Assembly (NCBI GenBank): GCA_027487675.1
Contig: JAIYDD010000192.1
Coordinates: forward strand, 1-64,000
DNA: 64,000 nt
From: Acetobacteraceae bacterium
GTDB lineage: Bacteria > Pseudomonadota > Alphaproteobacteria > Acetobacterales > Acetobacteraceae
Reading direction: 5' to 3'
Each line of letters begins with the position of its first letter. The first letter of the stretch is position 1. The position numbers were made by a program, and so were the translations under genes. The notes below the pieces were generated by a model. It did not search any database. It was not told the origin of the DNA and worked only from the letters and a program-made list of their open reading frames with translations. Below, piece after piece: positions 17,820 to 25,153 of the stretch.

Positions 17820-18316
17820 GTATTTTCAAGCGGTTAGCTTGGCGCTGGCCCGGCTTCTCCAACAATCTGCCCAATACCGCCCCTCAGCGCCGCTCTCGCG
17901 CTCCCCGTCCGCGCCCTGGGCCGAGCCCTCGCGCAGGTCCGCGCGCGTCCGCGCCTCCGCGGGCGAGGGGGGGGCGGGCCTGCGGCTGGCCTGCCGGCAG
18001 GCGTGGCGCCCGGCGCCAAGCGGGCGAGGCAGGGGGGGCAGGCGCGCCGCCGGGAAGGGGGGCCGGGGGTGGGGGGGGCCGATTTTGCCCGCGACGCGAG
18101 TGCGGGGGCGGGTCGCCCGCACGCCTAACCCCGGCGGGAAGGTGCCACCGGTTTTCCCCGGCAGTCGGGAAGGTTGCGGCACCGCTCCGGTCTCGGCTAC
18201 AGGATGGGGACCGGCGCAGGCCGGCGCATCCCGGACGGCTCCCCGCACGCCGTGTTCCCGAGATGGCGGATCGTGGCAAGGCGCGGGGCGGGACCATCCA
18301 CAACCAGGAGGTCTCC
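17820..18316. other. Left end of element A, no gene seen
   Basis: This 497-base stretch is very GC-rich with G-runs. Open frames across it have no recognisable content. It presumably includes the left recombination arm of element A and the promoter for the small gene at 18317. Confidence 0.5.
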
Positions 18317-18499
18317 ATGACCAACGCGACGACGCTGCGTGCTGCCCGCCGGCTTGCTGCCCGGAAGGGCTTGGTTCTCAGGAAACTGCGCGGCGGGGAA
18401 GCCTTCGCGCTGGCGCACTCCGCGCCGCGCCGCGTTCCCCTGCCGCCGCTGATCTTCGACACGCTGTCGGAGGTGCTGGACGAGATCCGCATGCGCTGA
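18317..18499 (+). CDS. Small basic protein of element A
   Basis: A 60-aa basic protein starting MTNATTLRAARRLAARKGL, with an ideal AGGAGG five bases before the ATG at 18317. It has no recognised domain. The sequence RRLAARKGLVLRKLRGGEAFAL is amphipathic and could be nucleic-acid binding. It is one of only two plus-strand genes in element A and is followed by a strong hairpin. Small proteins of this composition are common in alphaproteobacterial accessory regions; the role is unknown. Confidence 0.6.
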   Translation: MTNATTLRAARRLAARKGLVLRKLRGGEAFALAHSAPRRVPLPPLIFDTLSEVLDEIRMR

Positions 18500-18504
18500 G
18501 ACGG

Positions 18505-18537
18505 AAGCCCGGCGCCGGCATGGCCCGCGCCGGGCTT
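18505..18537 (+). terminator. Terminator after the 60-aa gene
   Basis: A perfect 11-bp stem AAGCCCGGCGC / GCGCCGGGCTT with an 11-base loop starts six bases after the stop codon at 18499. The stem ends in TT with CT following, so it is a plausible intrinsic terminator. Confidence 0.6.
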
Positions 18538-18618
18538 CTGGTGGGTGCTGGCGCTACTCGTCGGTTTGTGGCGAGATGCAACCGCAGGCGCAATTATCTA
18601 CACTGCGCGGGAGGCGGG

Positions 18619-18954
18619 ATGCGCTACTGGCCGTGCTTGGTCTTGTGCGGTGCGCTCATGCTCTCGGGCTGTTCTGTCACGCTGGCAGTCCGAGGCCAGG
18701 TGGACGCGCGGCGGGAGATGTTCGTCGGGACAGTTGTGGCGCAGATAAATGCGGGCGGGACGATTTCGGTTACCAGCGACAAGGGCGCGGTGTGCCAGGG
18801 CGAATACGTCGTCCTCACGGCGCGGGAGGGCCGCGGAACGCTCACGTGCCAGGACGGGCGCAGCGGCCCCTTCGAGTTCGTCACGACGGGCCGGCGTGGG
18901 ACAGGTTACGGGCGCCTCGGCGGAGACGCCTTCACTTTCACCTTCGCGCCGTAG
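18619..18954 (+). CDS. Putative lipoprotein of element A
   Basis: A 111-aa protein with a lipoprotein signal: MRYWPCLVLCGALMLSGC, where LSGC is the lipobox and Cys18 the lipidation site. The mature part is rich in Thr/Gly and small beta strands (GTISVTSDKGAVCQGEYVVLTAR) and has two further Cys. GGAGGCGGG precedes the ATG at 18619. It is transcribed opposite to the rest of the element, near the left attachment site. Element B carries a lipoprotein gene in the equivalent place. Surface lipoproteins in phages and satellites can act in superinfection exclusion; that role is inference. Confidence 0.7.
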   Translation: MRYWPCLVLCGALMLSGCSVTLAVRGQVDARREMFVGTVVAQINAGGTISVTSDKGAVCQGEYVVLTAREGRGTLTCQDGRSGPFEFVTTGRRGTGYGRLGGDAFTFTFAP

Positions 18955-18997
18955 GGCAGCCTCGGCCGGTCCTCCGCGCCGCGGCTGGGGCGACCGG

Positions 18998-19612
18998 TCA
19001 ATCGCCCGGCTCGCCCAGGATCGCCGCCCGCGCGGGGGGCCGGAACAGCACCACCTCCGCCTCGTCGCGGTCGGTGCACATGAACGCCACGCTTGATCGG
19101 CGAACCTTGGCCGTCAGGACCGCCGGGCGCCGGTGGCGGATGCCACGATGGCCTTGCGCGAATTCTTCCGCCACCTCCCACCGAAGTGTCCAGGCAAGGC
19201 CGAGCGGGGCATCGGCATCCTGTCCGCGGTAGATCCTCACCAGCGGAGGCAGCGCATCGAAGGCAGCACGGTCCTGCGCGTCCATCCCCGCGGGCGTCCA
19301 TGCCGCCCGGTAACGGCGGAACGCTGCGGCGAAGGCGCGCTGCGGGATCGCGTCGAAGCCCGACCACAGCGCCGCCACCATGCACCAGAAGCCGGCGCCG
19401 TCTCCGCCTCCAATTGCCCCGTAGAGGCCAAGGAAGGCATGCGGGCGCTCCTCCGAGCCGGCCCAGCGGTAAAGGAAGCCCGGGATGCGAGACGGATCGC
19501 GCCCCGCCAGCAGATTGCGCAGGTCGGCATCGCGCGCTGTGGCGCGGGCCTCAAGCAAGGAGGCAAGCTCGGCCTCGGTAAGCGGTCGTGCGTCTGACGG
19601 GAGGAAGCTCAT
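18998..19612 (-). CDS. ADP-ribosyltransferase-like protein of element A
   Basis: A 204-aa protein of no named family. Its C-terminal half has the three landmarks of the R-S-E class of ADP-ribosyltransferases in order: LVRIYRG at residues 124-130 (Arg), GLAWTLRWEVAEEFA at 138-152 (the SxS/SWT-like strand and helix), and DRDEAEVVL at 181-189 (Glu-x-Glu-like). VAFMCTDRDEAEVV resembles the ART E-loop. If active it would transfer ADP-ribose from NAD to a protein or nucleic acid. The N-terminus (residues 1-115) is helical and of unknown role. Its ATG overlaps the stop of an 81-aa gene upstream. The fold call is by eye and could be wrong. Confidence 0.5.
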   Translation of the reverse strand: MSFLPSDARPLTEAELASLLEARATARDADLRNLLAGRDPSRIPGFLYRWAGSEERPHAFLGLYGAIGGGDGAGFWCMVAALWSGFDAIPQRAFAAAFRRYRAAWTPAGMDAQDRAAFDALPPLVRIYRGQDADAPLGLAWTLRWEVAEEFAQGHRGIRHRRPAVLTAKVRRSSVAFMCTDRDEAEVVLFRPPARAAILGEPGD

Positions 19613-19854
19613 GCGGCGCCGCTCCGCGCCTTGTGGCGCCGCTCGGCTGCCAGCACCGCCACTCGCAGCGCGGCGATCTGAAAGCGGTCGAGCGTGCGCG
19701 GCTCGCGCCCGCCGACCTGCAACTCGATCGCCCCGGACGGCGTGAGGCGCAGCCGGATCGGCGTTCCATCGGCTGCCGTGAAGGTGGCGAATGGCGGGAC
19801 TTCATGATCCCGCGGTGGAGGCGCGGCTGCGGTGGTATGATCGGAGGAAGCCAT
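19609..19854 (-). CDS. Small protein upstream of the ART-like gene
   Basis: An 81-aa protein with a short beta-rich core, FATFTAADGTPIRLRLTPSG and IELQVGGREPRTLDRFQ, and a helical tail AALRVAVLAAERRHKA. No family is recognised. It overlaps the ART-like gene by four bases (ATGA), so the two are translationally coupled. A protective or activating partner is possible but not shown. Confidence 0.55.
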   Translation of the reverse strand: MASSDHTTAAAPPPRDHEVPPFATFTAADGTPIRLRLTPSGAIELQVGGREPRTLDRFQIAALRVAVLAAERRHKARSGAA

Positions 19855-20168
19855 GGGGCGAAGCCTCTCGCGTCATGGACAGGCCGGGCGGCGGCGTTGG
19901 CGCGCCCCGTCCGGCCGCACATGCCGGGGGCCGCCCGGCGCGGTGGGGGACACGATGCGCGGAACCCTCCGCATCGCGCCGGACCCCACCGGCGCATCCA
20001 CCCCGACACTGCGCCCGGGCGGGCGACCCGTTCGGCTTCCGCCGCCAGGACCACCCATCAACCTTCGCACATAGCCCGGAACGATGCAATATCGCCGGGA
20101 TGACGCGCGCAAATAATACCTGGGGTAGTCATGCAGCTACTGCCTGTATTCTTCCCATCGCCGTGGCG
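19855..20168. promoter_or_regulatory. Intergenic region with an imperfect dyad
   Basis: This 314-base gap is the likely promoter region for the 81-aa and ART-like genes on the minus strand. It is less GC-rich around 20090-20160. An imperfect inverted repeat spans about 20116-20151 (AATACCTGGGGTAG against CTACTGCCTGTATT, 10 of 14 pairs) and might be a repressor site. No coding region is seen. Confidence 0.35.
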
Positions 20169-20375
20169 TCACTGGTCGGCCCGCTTCGGTTCCAGGCCAA
20201 GCGCGGCCAGCAGCCCGGCCGACAGTTCGCCGGCCGCATGAAGCCGGCGCGCGCAGTCCTGCCAGTCGGCCGCGCCGGCGCAGATGGCGCGGCGCCGGGC
20301 CTCCTCCTCCCGCCAGCGGGCGGCGCGGTCGCGGCGCTCGGCCTCGACGTCGGGCTGTGGCGGGTCTGTCGTCAT
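20169..20375 (-). CDS. Small charged protein of element A
   Basis: A 68-aa Arg/Glu-rich protein beginning MTTDPPQPDVEAERRDRAAR, with a probable helix-rich body RWREEEARRRAICAGAADW and a C-terminal helix ELSAGLLAALGL. It has no recognised family. The start at 20375 overlaps the stop of the GcrA-like gene by four bases, so it is part of the same minus-strand unit. Confidence 0.55.
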   Translation of the reverse strand: MTTDPPQPDVEAERRDRAARWREEEARRRAICAGAADWQDCARRLHAAGELSAGLLAALGLEPKRADQ

Positions 20376-20836
20376 GCCGCTTCCAGCAGCCGCGCCAGTA
20401 GCGTCGGGGGCGGCAGCCGGCGCCACGGGCCGCCGGGCGCCCGGCGGGACAGGTCACGATGCACGTCGCAGTAAGCCGAGCCCGGGACGGTCGGCGCGTC
20501 GCAGAACCGCGGCGGGTGCGGCGCGCGGGTCCAGTCGGGCCACGTCGGCCAGCGGCAGCCGCATGGCGGCAGCGGGTCCAGAAGGCGCAGGGCGGGCGCG
20601 GCGGGTTCGGGGGCGGCATCGGTGCCCGCCAGCGCGGGGAAGCCGCCAGGCATCCGCCGGACGCGCCCCGCGCTCCCGCCCTGCCGCGTGCGCCGCGCCA
20701 GCCCGAGCCGGCTCGCCATCGCGCAGGCCGCAGCAGGCGAGACCCCCAGCCGGCCCGCGATGGCGTCGGCGGGGATGTCGCGATCGGGCCAGAGGGTCCG
20801 CAGCGTCGCCAGCATGGCCGGTGTCCAGGCGGTCAT
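20372..20836 (-). CDS. GcrA-like cell-cycle regulator of element A
   Basis: A 154-aa protein with the two conserved ends of GcrA. The N-terminal HTH is AWTPAMLATLRTLWPD, then DAIAGRLGVSPAAACAMASR and LGLARR (residues 3-50). The C-terminal sigma-binding part is CGCRWPTWPDW, then RFCDAPTVPGSAYCDVHRDL with the usual Cys/His spacing. The middle is a Pro/Ala-rich linker. In Caulobacter, GcrA binds RNA polymerase and activates methylated promoters. A copy inside a mobile element could tune its own or host transcription to the cell cycle. Four-base overlaps join it to both neighbours. Confidence 0.75.
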   Translation of the reverse strand: MTAWTPAMLATLRTLWPDRDIPADAIAGRLGVSPAAACAMASRLGLARRTRQGGSAGRVRRMPGGFPALAGTDAAPEPAAPALRLLDPLPPCGCRWPTWPDWTRAPHPPRFCDAPTVPGSAYCDVHRDLSRRAPGGPWRRLPPPTLLARLLEAA

Positions 20837-21054
20837 GCGGCCTCCCCGGGCAGCTTCGCATGGCGCGGCGCGATGCAGAGGTGATGCGTCACACCATCCG
20901 CATCCGCCCGCCGCCGTTCCAGCACCAGCACCAGGCGGCCGGCAGCGTCGCGGCCGGCGAGGAAGGCGAGGCCGGAGCGCGAGAGTTGCGGCCGCAGCCG
21001 CACCGCCACCGGCAGCCGCCCGCTCTCCGGCATGTCGCGCGGGCGCGCCGTCAT
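20833..21054 (-). CDS. Small hypothetical protein of element A
   Basis: A 73-aa protein, MTARPRDMPESGRLPVAV onward, with a probable beta-hairpin core (GLAFLAGRDAAGRLVLVLER) ending in HLCIAPRHAKLPGEAA. No family is recognised. ATGA overlaps at both ends show it belongs to the minus-strand operon running from the terminase-like gene to the 68-aa gene. Confidence 0.55.
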   Translation of the reverse strand: MTARPRDMPESGRLPVAVRLRPQLSRSGLAFLAGRDAAGRLVLVLERRRADADGVTHHLCIAPRHAKLPGEAA

Positions 21055-21848
21055 CGCCGCGACTGTCCCTGCATCCGCCGGCCGGCGTCGGCCAGCAGTT
21101 GCATCACCTTCGGGTGGTTCGAGACGGGGCTTTCCAGCAGGTGCGCGCGCGCGGCCGGCGGCAGGCGCTGCACCGCGGCCTTGGCCGCGTCGAGGTTGCG
21201 CTGGTAGTCCGACCCCCACGCGCGCCGGAGCGCCGCCTCCGCCGTCGCCGGCGTGAAGGCGTCCGGCTGGCGCAGCACATCCGACGCGGCTGCGGCGAAA
21301 TGCGCCGCCTCGCCGTGCGTGGCGCCGAGCGCGGCCAGCCCGTCGCGCGCCGTGGTGCGGAACAGCGCCCGATCTTCGTCGCCGGCATCGTCGGGGAACC
21401 GCACGCGCTCTATCGTGAGCGCGTCGAGTTCCGCCCGCGTCGCCGGCGGGCTGGCGGCGGGTGTCGCATCGGGCGCGGGGTGCGCGGCGCTGTAGAGTTG
21501 ATCCATCTCGGCGCGCGCCTGCGGGTCGCCGGAGAAGTAGCGACCCATGAACCCGCGATCCGCGCGCAATGCGTTGATGCGCTCCTGCGCCGCCGCCGGG
21601 CCGGTCGGCGCCGGCGCCTGGACTTCGCTCGGGTAGCCCATGTCGTAGAGGCGGCGCATCTCCGCGCGCGCCACGTGGTCGCCCTCCATGTAGCGGTTCA
21701 TGAAGGCCGCATTCGAGCGGCGTGCCGCGATTTCCAGCTTCGCCCCATCGGGCGTCAGCGTCGGCGCCGTGGACGCGCCGGGCTGCGCTGCGGGCGCCGT
21801 GCTCGGGAAGTCGGCGCCGGGCCCGGGCGCGAGGGGATGGGTCGTCAT
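21051..21848 (-). CDS. Phage-type protein with an internal duplication
   Basis: A 265-aa protein. Residues about 38-68 and 92-122 are two copies of a module: AAFMNRYMEGDHVARAEMRR with LYD, and GFMGRYFSGDPQARAEMDQL with YS. The C-terminal WGSDYQRNLDAAKAAVQRLP resembles the tails of phage capsid-assembly (scaffolding-type) proteins, in which a tryptophan-glycine-x-x-Y motif precedes a helix. It may therefore bind a helper capsid, which is inference. It ends in a basic stretch (GRRMQGQSRR). It is part of the packaging-like gene block of element A. Confidence 0.5.
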   Translation of the reverse strand: MTTHPLAPGPGADFPSTAPAAQPGASTAPTLTPDGAKLEIAARRSNAAFMNRYMEGDHVARAEMRRLYDMGYPSEVQAPAPTGPAAAQERINALRADRGFMGRYFSGDPQARAEMDQLYSAAHPAPDATPAASPPATRAELDALTIERVRFPDDAGDEDRALFRTTARDGLAALGATHGEAAHFAAAASDVLRQPDAFTPATAEAALRRAWGSDYQRNLDAAKAAVQRLPPAARAHLLESPVSNHPKVMQLLADAGRRMQGQSRR

Positions 21849-21852
21849 CGCG

Positions 21853-22167
21853 CTACTCCGCCAGCGTGACGGTGATGCGCTCGCCGGCGCTCTCGGTCGT
21901 GACTACGGCCGGAACCACCGTCAGCGCATCCGCCGCGCTCGCCGTGATCGCGAAGACGCGGCTGTTCCGGGGCGAACCCCGCACCTCCACCCGCTGTCCC
22001 ACCACGAACCCAGCCAGGCCATTCCCGCTGTCCGCGATCGTGCCCGGGTTCGTGAAGCTGATCGTCGTGGCCGTCAGGACCACACCGCCGGGGTCACGCT
22101 CCGTGCGGCTCTGCGCCCGCCGGTCCCGGGTCGCGTTCGCGCGCCCGCTCGTCCGCCGCGTGCTCAT
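21853..22167 (-). CDS. Small beta-rich phage-type protein
   Basis: A 104-aa protein. The N-terminal 35 residues are basic (MSTRRTSGRANATRDRRAQS) and the remainder is a compact beta domain: TISFTNPGTIADSGNGLAGF, VVGQRVEVRGSP, then repeated short Ala/Val/Thr strands. It looks like small virion-associated or decoration-type proteins of phages but matches no family I can name. The start at 22167 overlaps the upstream stop by four bases. Confidence 0.55.
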   Translation of the reverse strand: MSTRRTSGRANATRDRRAQSRTERDPGGVVLTATTISFTNPGTIADSGNGLAGFVVGQRVEVRGSPRNSRVFAITASAADALTVVPAVVTTESAGERITVTLAE

Positions 22168-22778
22168 GCCACCGCCTCCGTCGTCGCATCGCCGTCCGGA
22201 TCGCGCGGCACCGGCAGGCGGACCTCCAGGTGCCGGCGCTGTTCCGCCGGCCACAGGGCGCGCGCCGCCGCGTCGCGGTGTCCGATGACGCGGCCGATCG
22301 CCGCGGGCACGTGGGCAGGCCACGCCGCGCCGAGTTGGTTCGCCGCGCTGGTCATGGCACCCGCGATCCAACTGCTGTCGATCGCACGCTCTCGGCGGCC
22401 GATCTCCACCAGCACTTCGGCGAAGCGGTCGAGCGCGGCCATGTGCGCCTCCATCCCCGCATGGAGGTCGGCGGCTGCGCGCTCGAAGTCGGCATGGAGG
22501 GCGAGCAGTTCCGCGCGCCGCTTCCGGATGCGCGCGCGCTCGGCCTCAGCCTCCACCGCCGCGGCGGCAGCCTCCGCCTCCTCCCGGGCGAGGCGCGCGC
22601 GATCCTCGGCGAGCTCGGCCTCGTCGCGCGCCTTCGCGATCGCCGACGCGCCCGGCGCGCCGTCGCCACCACGCGCGCGCGCCAGCCGCAGCGCGACCAC
22701 GCGATCCTGCGCGGCCTGCCACGCCTCGCGCGCTCGCTCGGCCAGGCTGCGCCGGGCCGTCACGTCAGTCGGTTCCAT
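22164..22778 (-). CDS. Coiled-coil protein of element A
   Basis: A 204-aa protein dominated by a long heptad-rich helix (AKARDEAELAEDRARLAREE and AVEAEAERARIRKRRAELLA, about residues 45-95), then a second helical part and a basic C-terminus. AAGGAGAG precedes the ATG at 22778, which lies 14 bases inside the upstream terminase-like gene. Long coiled coils next to a terminase small subunit recall phage scaffolding or head-morphogenesis factors, but no family is recognised. Confidence 0.55.
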   Translation of the reverse strand: MEPTDVTARRSLAERAREAWQAAQDRVVALRLARARGGDGAPGASAIAKARDEAELAEDRARLAREEAEAAAAAVEAEAERARIRKRRAELLALHADFERAAADLHAGMEAHMAALDRFAEVLVEIGRRERAIDSSWIAGAMTSAANQLGAAWPAHVPAAIGRVIGHRDAAARALWPAEQRRHLEVRLPVPRDPDGDATTEAVA

Positions 22779-23448
22779 GTGCCTCTCCTTCGTGGTCGAT
22801 GAGACGCACCGCGGGCTGCGGCGCGCCGGTGCGGATGGTGATGGTGTCGTGCGCCGTGCCCGAAAGCGCGGCCGCGGTGCCAGGCAAGTGCAGGTTGATG
22901 ACCAGCCCCGGCCCGGCCGCAGGATCAGCAGACGGCGCGGCGCCCCACTCAGCGCGCGATGCGGGATCGCGCTCGAGCAGCGCGCGGGTTGCCCCAACGT
23001 CGCCGCGTGCGCTCGCCTTCTCCAGATGCCCGATGCGACGCCACGTCTTCGTCGCCTCTGCCTGCCGGATCAGCGTCGCGAAGGTCTCGTCATCGGCCAG
23101 CCAGTCGCGGAACGTCTGGTCGGCCACGCCAGCCAGGCCGGCCGCCACCGTCCGCGTCGCGCCCTCGGCGATGGCGTCGAGGATCTCACGCATCCTCGGC
23201 AGCGTGCGCTTGCCTTCGCTCGCCAGCCGATGATCCGCCGGCGTTTCCGGCGACAGGATGCGCCGTGCGGTCGTCGTCGTGGCGAGCAGCGCGCCGTCCC
23301 CGTCGCCCCGCGTCCAGCCCGCTTTCACGGCCATCTTCTGCACAGCTTGCGGCGAGACGCCCTGCCTGCGCGCGATGGCCCCGAAGCTCTCGCCCGCTTC
23401 GAATTCCAGGCGCGCGCGCTCCCGGTCGATCTTCCGTCGCGCCGGCAT
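22765..23448 (-). CDS. Terminase-small-subunit-like HTH protein
   Basis: A 227-aa protein with two DNA-binding segments. The N-terminal HTH is FEAGESFGAIARRQGVSPQA (about residues 15-34). A second, typical of phage TerS proteins, is AGLAGVADQTFRDWLADDET followed by KTWRRIGHLEKASARGDVGA and TRALLERDPASRAEWG. That closing stretch (E-K-A-x-x-G-D ... L-L-E-R ... E-W) is the best family clue. TerS recognises pac or cos DNA and loads the large terminase. The start at 23448 is set by the TGATG junction with the 62-aa gene upstream. A site-specific regulator is the alternative. Confidence 0.65.
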   Translation of the reverse strand: MPARRKIDRERARLEFEAGESFGAIARRQGVSPQAVQKMAVKAGWTRGDGDGALLATTTTARRILSPETPADHRLASEGKRTLPRMREILDAIAEGATRTVAAGLAGVADQTFRDWLADDETFATLIRQAEATKTWRRIGHLEKASARGDVGATRALLERDPASRAEWGAAPSADPAAGPGLVINLHLPGTAAALSGTAHDTITIRTGAPQPAVRLIDHEGEAHGTD

Positions 23449-23636
23449 CAGCAGCACCCCTCGCCAGAAGCCGCAGGGATGGCCGCTGGCGGCGTCGCGC
23501 CGCTCGCCGCACCACCCACACCAGCCGGCGCGCCAGACGCCGCAGGCGGCGCGCTGGGGCCGTCCGGCAGGTCGGTCGGCATGATGGTCTGGCCGAGCAG
23601 CGTCGCGCCCAGGCAGCCGGGGGGAAGTCCGGTCAT
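23448..23636 (-). CDS. Small Pro/Ala-rich protein
   Basis: A 62-aa protein (MTGLPPGCLGATLLGQTIMP, then Ala/Gly/Pro-rich sequence, ending GEGCC). GGAGG precedes the ATG at 23636 by about eight bases, and its TGA shares a base with the ATG of the terminase-like gene (TGATG). The tight coupling supports translation, although the sequence has no recognisable domain. It may serve mainly to couple translation. Confidence 0.45.
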   Translation of the reverse strand: MTGLPPGCLGATLLGQTIMPTDLPDGPSAPPAASGAPAGVGGAASGATPPAAIPAASGEGCC

Positions 23637-23823
23637 CGTGTCACCTCCAAGGGTGCCGCGGGTTGAAGTCGGAACCTCGGCCGAAGCCGGGTGGCGGGCG
23701 CGCATCTCGCGCGAGCGACCGCGCCGCGAAGGGTGCGGCAACGATCGGCTGGCGGCGTGCGGCGGCGGGGGAGAGGAAAACCACCACACTTCCGGCCGCT
23801 CTCCGGCCGCTTGGGCGGGGAGG

Positions 23824-23932
23824 TGCTCCCGTGCTCCCTGCTCCCCCACCCTTAAGGGTGGTGGGGAGCAAGGGGAGCAGGGGAGCAGTTGCTCCCAAAA
23901 TCGGGGAGCAGATTGGGGAGCAGCGGGGAGCA
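23824..23932. repeat. GGGGAGCA repeat cluster, candidate replication origin of element A
   Basis: In the 302-base gap after the ATPase gene there are six direct copies of GGGGAGCA (starting 23863, 23872, 23880, 23903, 23915, 23925) and four inverted TGCTCCC copies (starting 23824, 23832, 23839, 23890). The region around 23839-23870 forms a large perfect dyad centred on CCCTTAAGGG. Iterated short repeats beside a RepA-like helicase gene suggest an origin of replication; a strong transcription terminator or pac site are alternatives. Confidence 0.55.
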
Positions 23933-23938
23933 GCGCCA

Positions 23939-25153
23939 TCACGCGAGCCACACCGCATCGCGGTTGAAGCCCGCGAGGCCCCTCAATTTCAGCGTGTTGA
24001 GTGCCTTGTTCTCGGCCCGGTAGCCGCTGCGCGTCGGCTTCTCCGAGCCGGGGAGCACGGCGGAGATTTGGTCGGGAGCGAACCATCCGACCCGGATCAG
24101 GCGAGCGCGGAGCACGTCGCGGGGGATCGCGCGCACCATGGGCATCCCGGGCTCAGGCTTCGTCATCTCGCCGGCGCCGTCCGCGGCGAGGCCGGTAAGC
24201 TCCCTGAGCAGCAGCGCGGCAGCCTCCGGCAGCTTCGGCGCTGCCTTCCGCGGGCTGGTCGCCGCGCCCTCCTCCGCCTCCACCGCCACCGGCGCCGTGA
24301 TGGGGTCGCCGTCATCGTCGGTTCCCAGGCTTTCGGCCCGGATCGTGAAGGCGAGCGTGCCGAGCGCGGAGCCGGAGCGGTTCTTGCCGATGCGGGTGGT
24401 CCGCAGGCCACCGCCCTCGGCAGTCTCGATCAGCAGGGTAGTGTCGGCGTCGCCTTCCAGGCGCCCGTGGCCGCGCGGGGTGGTCCCGCCGCCCTTCGCG
24501 GCGTGGTGCACCAGCACGACAGCCGCGCCGCTCTCCGCGAGGAAGCGCGCGACGCGCACGACATGATCCATGGCGTCGGGCTCATTCTCCCGGAGCCCCG
24601 GGAAGGCGGCGGCCACCGTGTCGAGCACGATCAGCCCGGCGCGAAAGTGCTCCGCCACCGCGCGGAGATCCTGCGCGTCGCGCGGCATCTGGCTGTTGTC
24701 GGGTGCGGCCGGCGGGAGCGTCATCAGGTTGAGCGGCTGCGGGATCAGCAGCAGGCCGGGGGCATCGCCATAGGCGTGCCGCAGGGCGGCGCCGCGGAGG
24801 ATCATGCCGGGGCCGTCCTCTGGGCTCGCGTAGATCACCGGCATCTGCCGCACGCGGCGGCCGAAGATCGTCCGGCCGGTGGCGATGGCATGTGCGAGGT
24901 AGGGAGCGAGCACGCTCTTTCCGGCGCCGGGCGGGCCGAACAGGATCACCACGTCGCCGGGCCGGACGAGCCCCTTCACCAGGTAGGGGATCGGGCGCGC
25001 GGCGGAGCACTCGGCCAGCGTCATCACGCGCAGGCGTGTCGGCGGCCCGCCGCGGGCTGGCGTTTCGGCCGGCCGGTGCGACCCGTTCGGTCGCGCGATC
25101 GCCATGGTGCGCGCGCCCTTCGCGGACAGCAGTTGTTCCGGGCTGGCCGTCAT
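23939..25153 (-). CDS. RepA-like AAA/RecA-fold replication ATPase
   Basis: A 404-aa ATPase of the RepA/DnaB-like hexameric helicase group. Walker A GPPGAGKS is at residues 73-80, and the Walker B region is LIVLDTVAAAFPG. HHAAKGGGTTPRGHGRLEGD is the sensor/H-motif part typical of RSF1010 RepA-like and phage AAA_25 proteins. The C-terminus contains a winged-helix-like part (RAIPRDVLRARLIRVGWFAP). The start at 25153 overlaps the primase stop by four bases; an upstream ATG would lie inside the primase gene. It should unwind DNA at an origin, probably the repeats just downstream. Confidence 0.8.
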   Translation of the reverse strand: MTASPEQLLSAKGARTMAIARPNGSHRPAETPARGGPPTRLRVMTLAECSAARPIPYLVKGLVRPGDVVILFGPPGAGKSVLAPYLAHAIATGRTIFGRRVRQMPVIYASPEDGPGMILRGAALRHAYGDAPGLLLIPQPLNLMTLPPAAPDNSQMPRDAQDLRAVAEHFRAGLIVLDTVAAAFPGLRENEPDAMDHVVRVARFLAESGAAVVLVHHAAKGGGTTPRGHGRLEGDADTTLLIETAEGGGLRTTRIGKNRSGSALGTLAFTIRAESLGTDDDGDPITAPVAVEAEEGAATSPRKAAPKLPEAAALLLRELTGLAADGAGEMTKPEPGMPMVRAIPRDVLRARLIRVGWFAPDQISAVLPGSEKPTRSGYRAENKALNTLKLRGLAGFNRDAVWLA

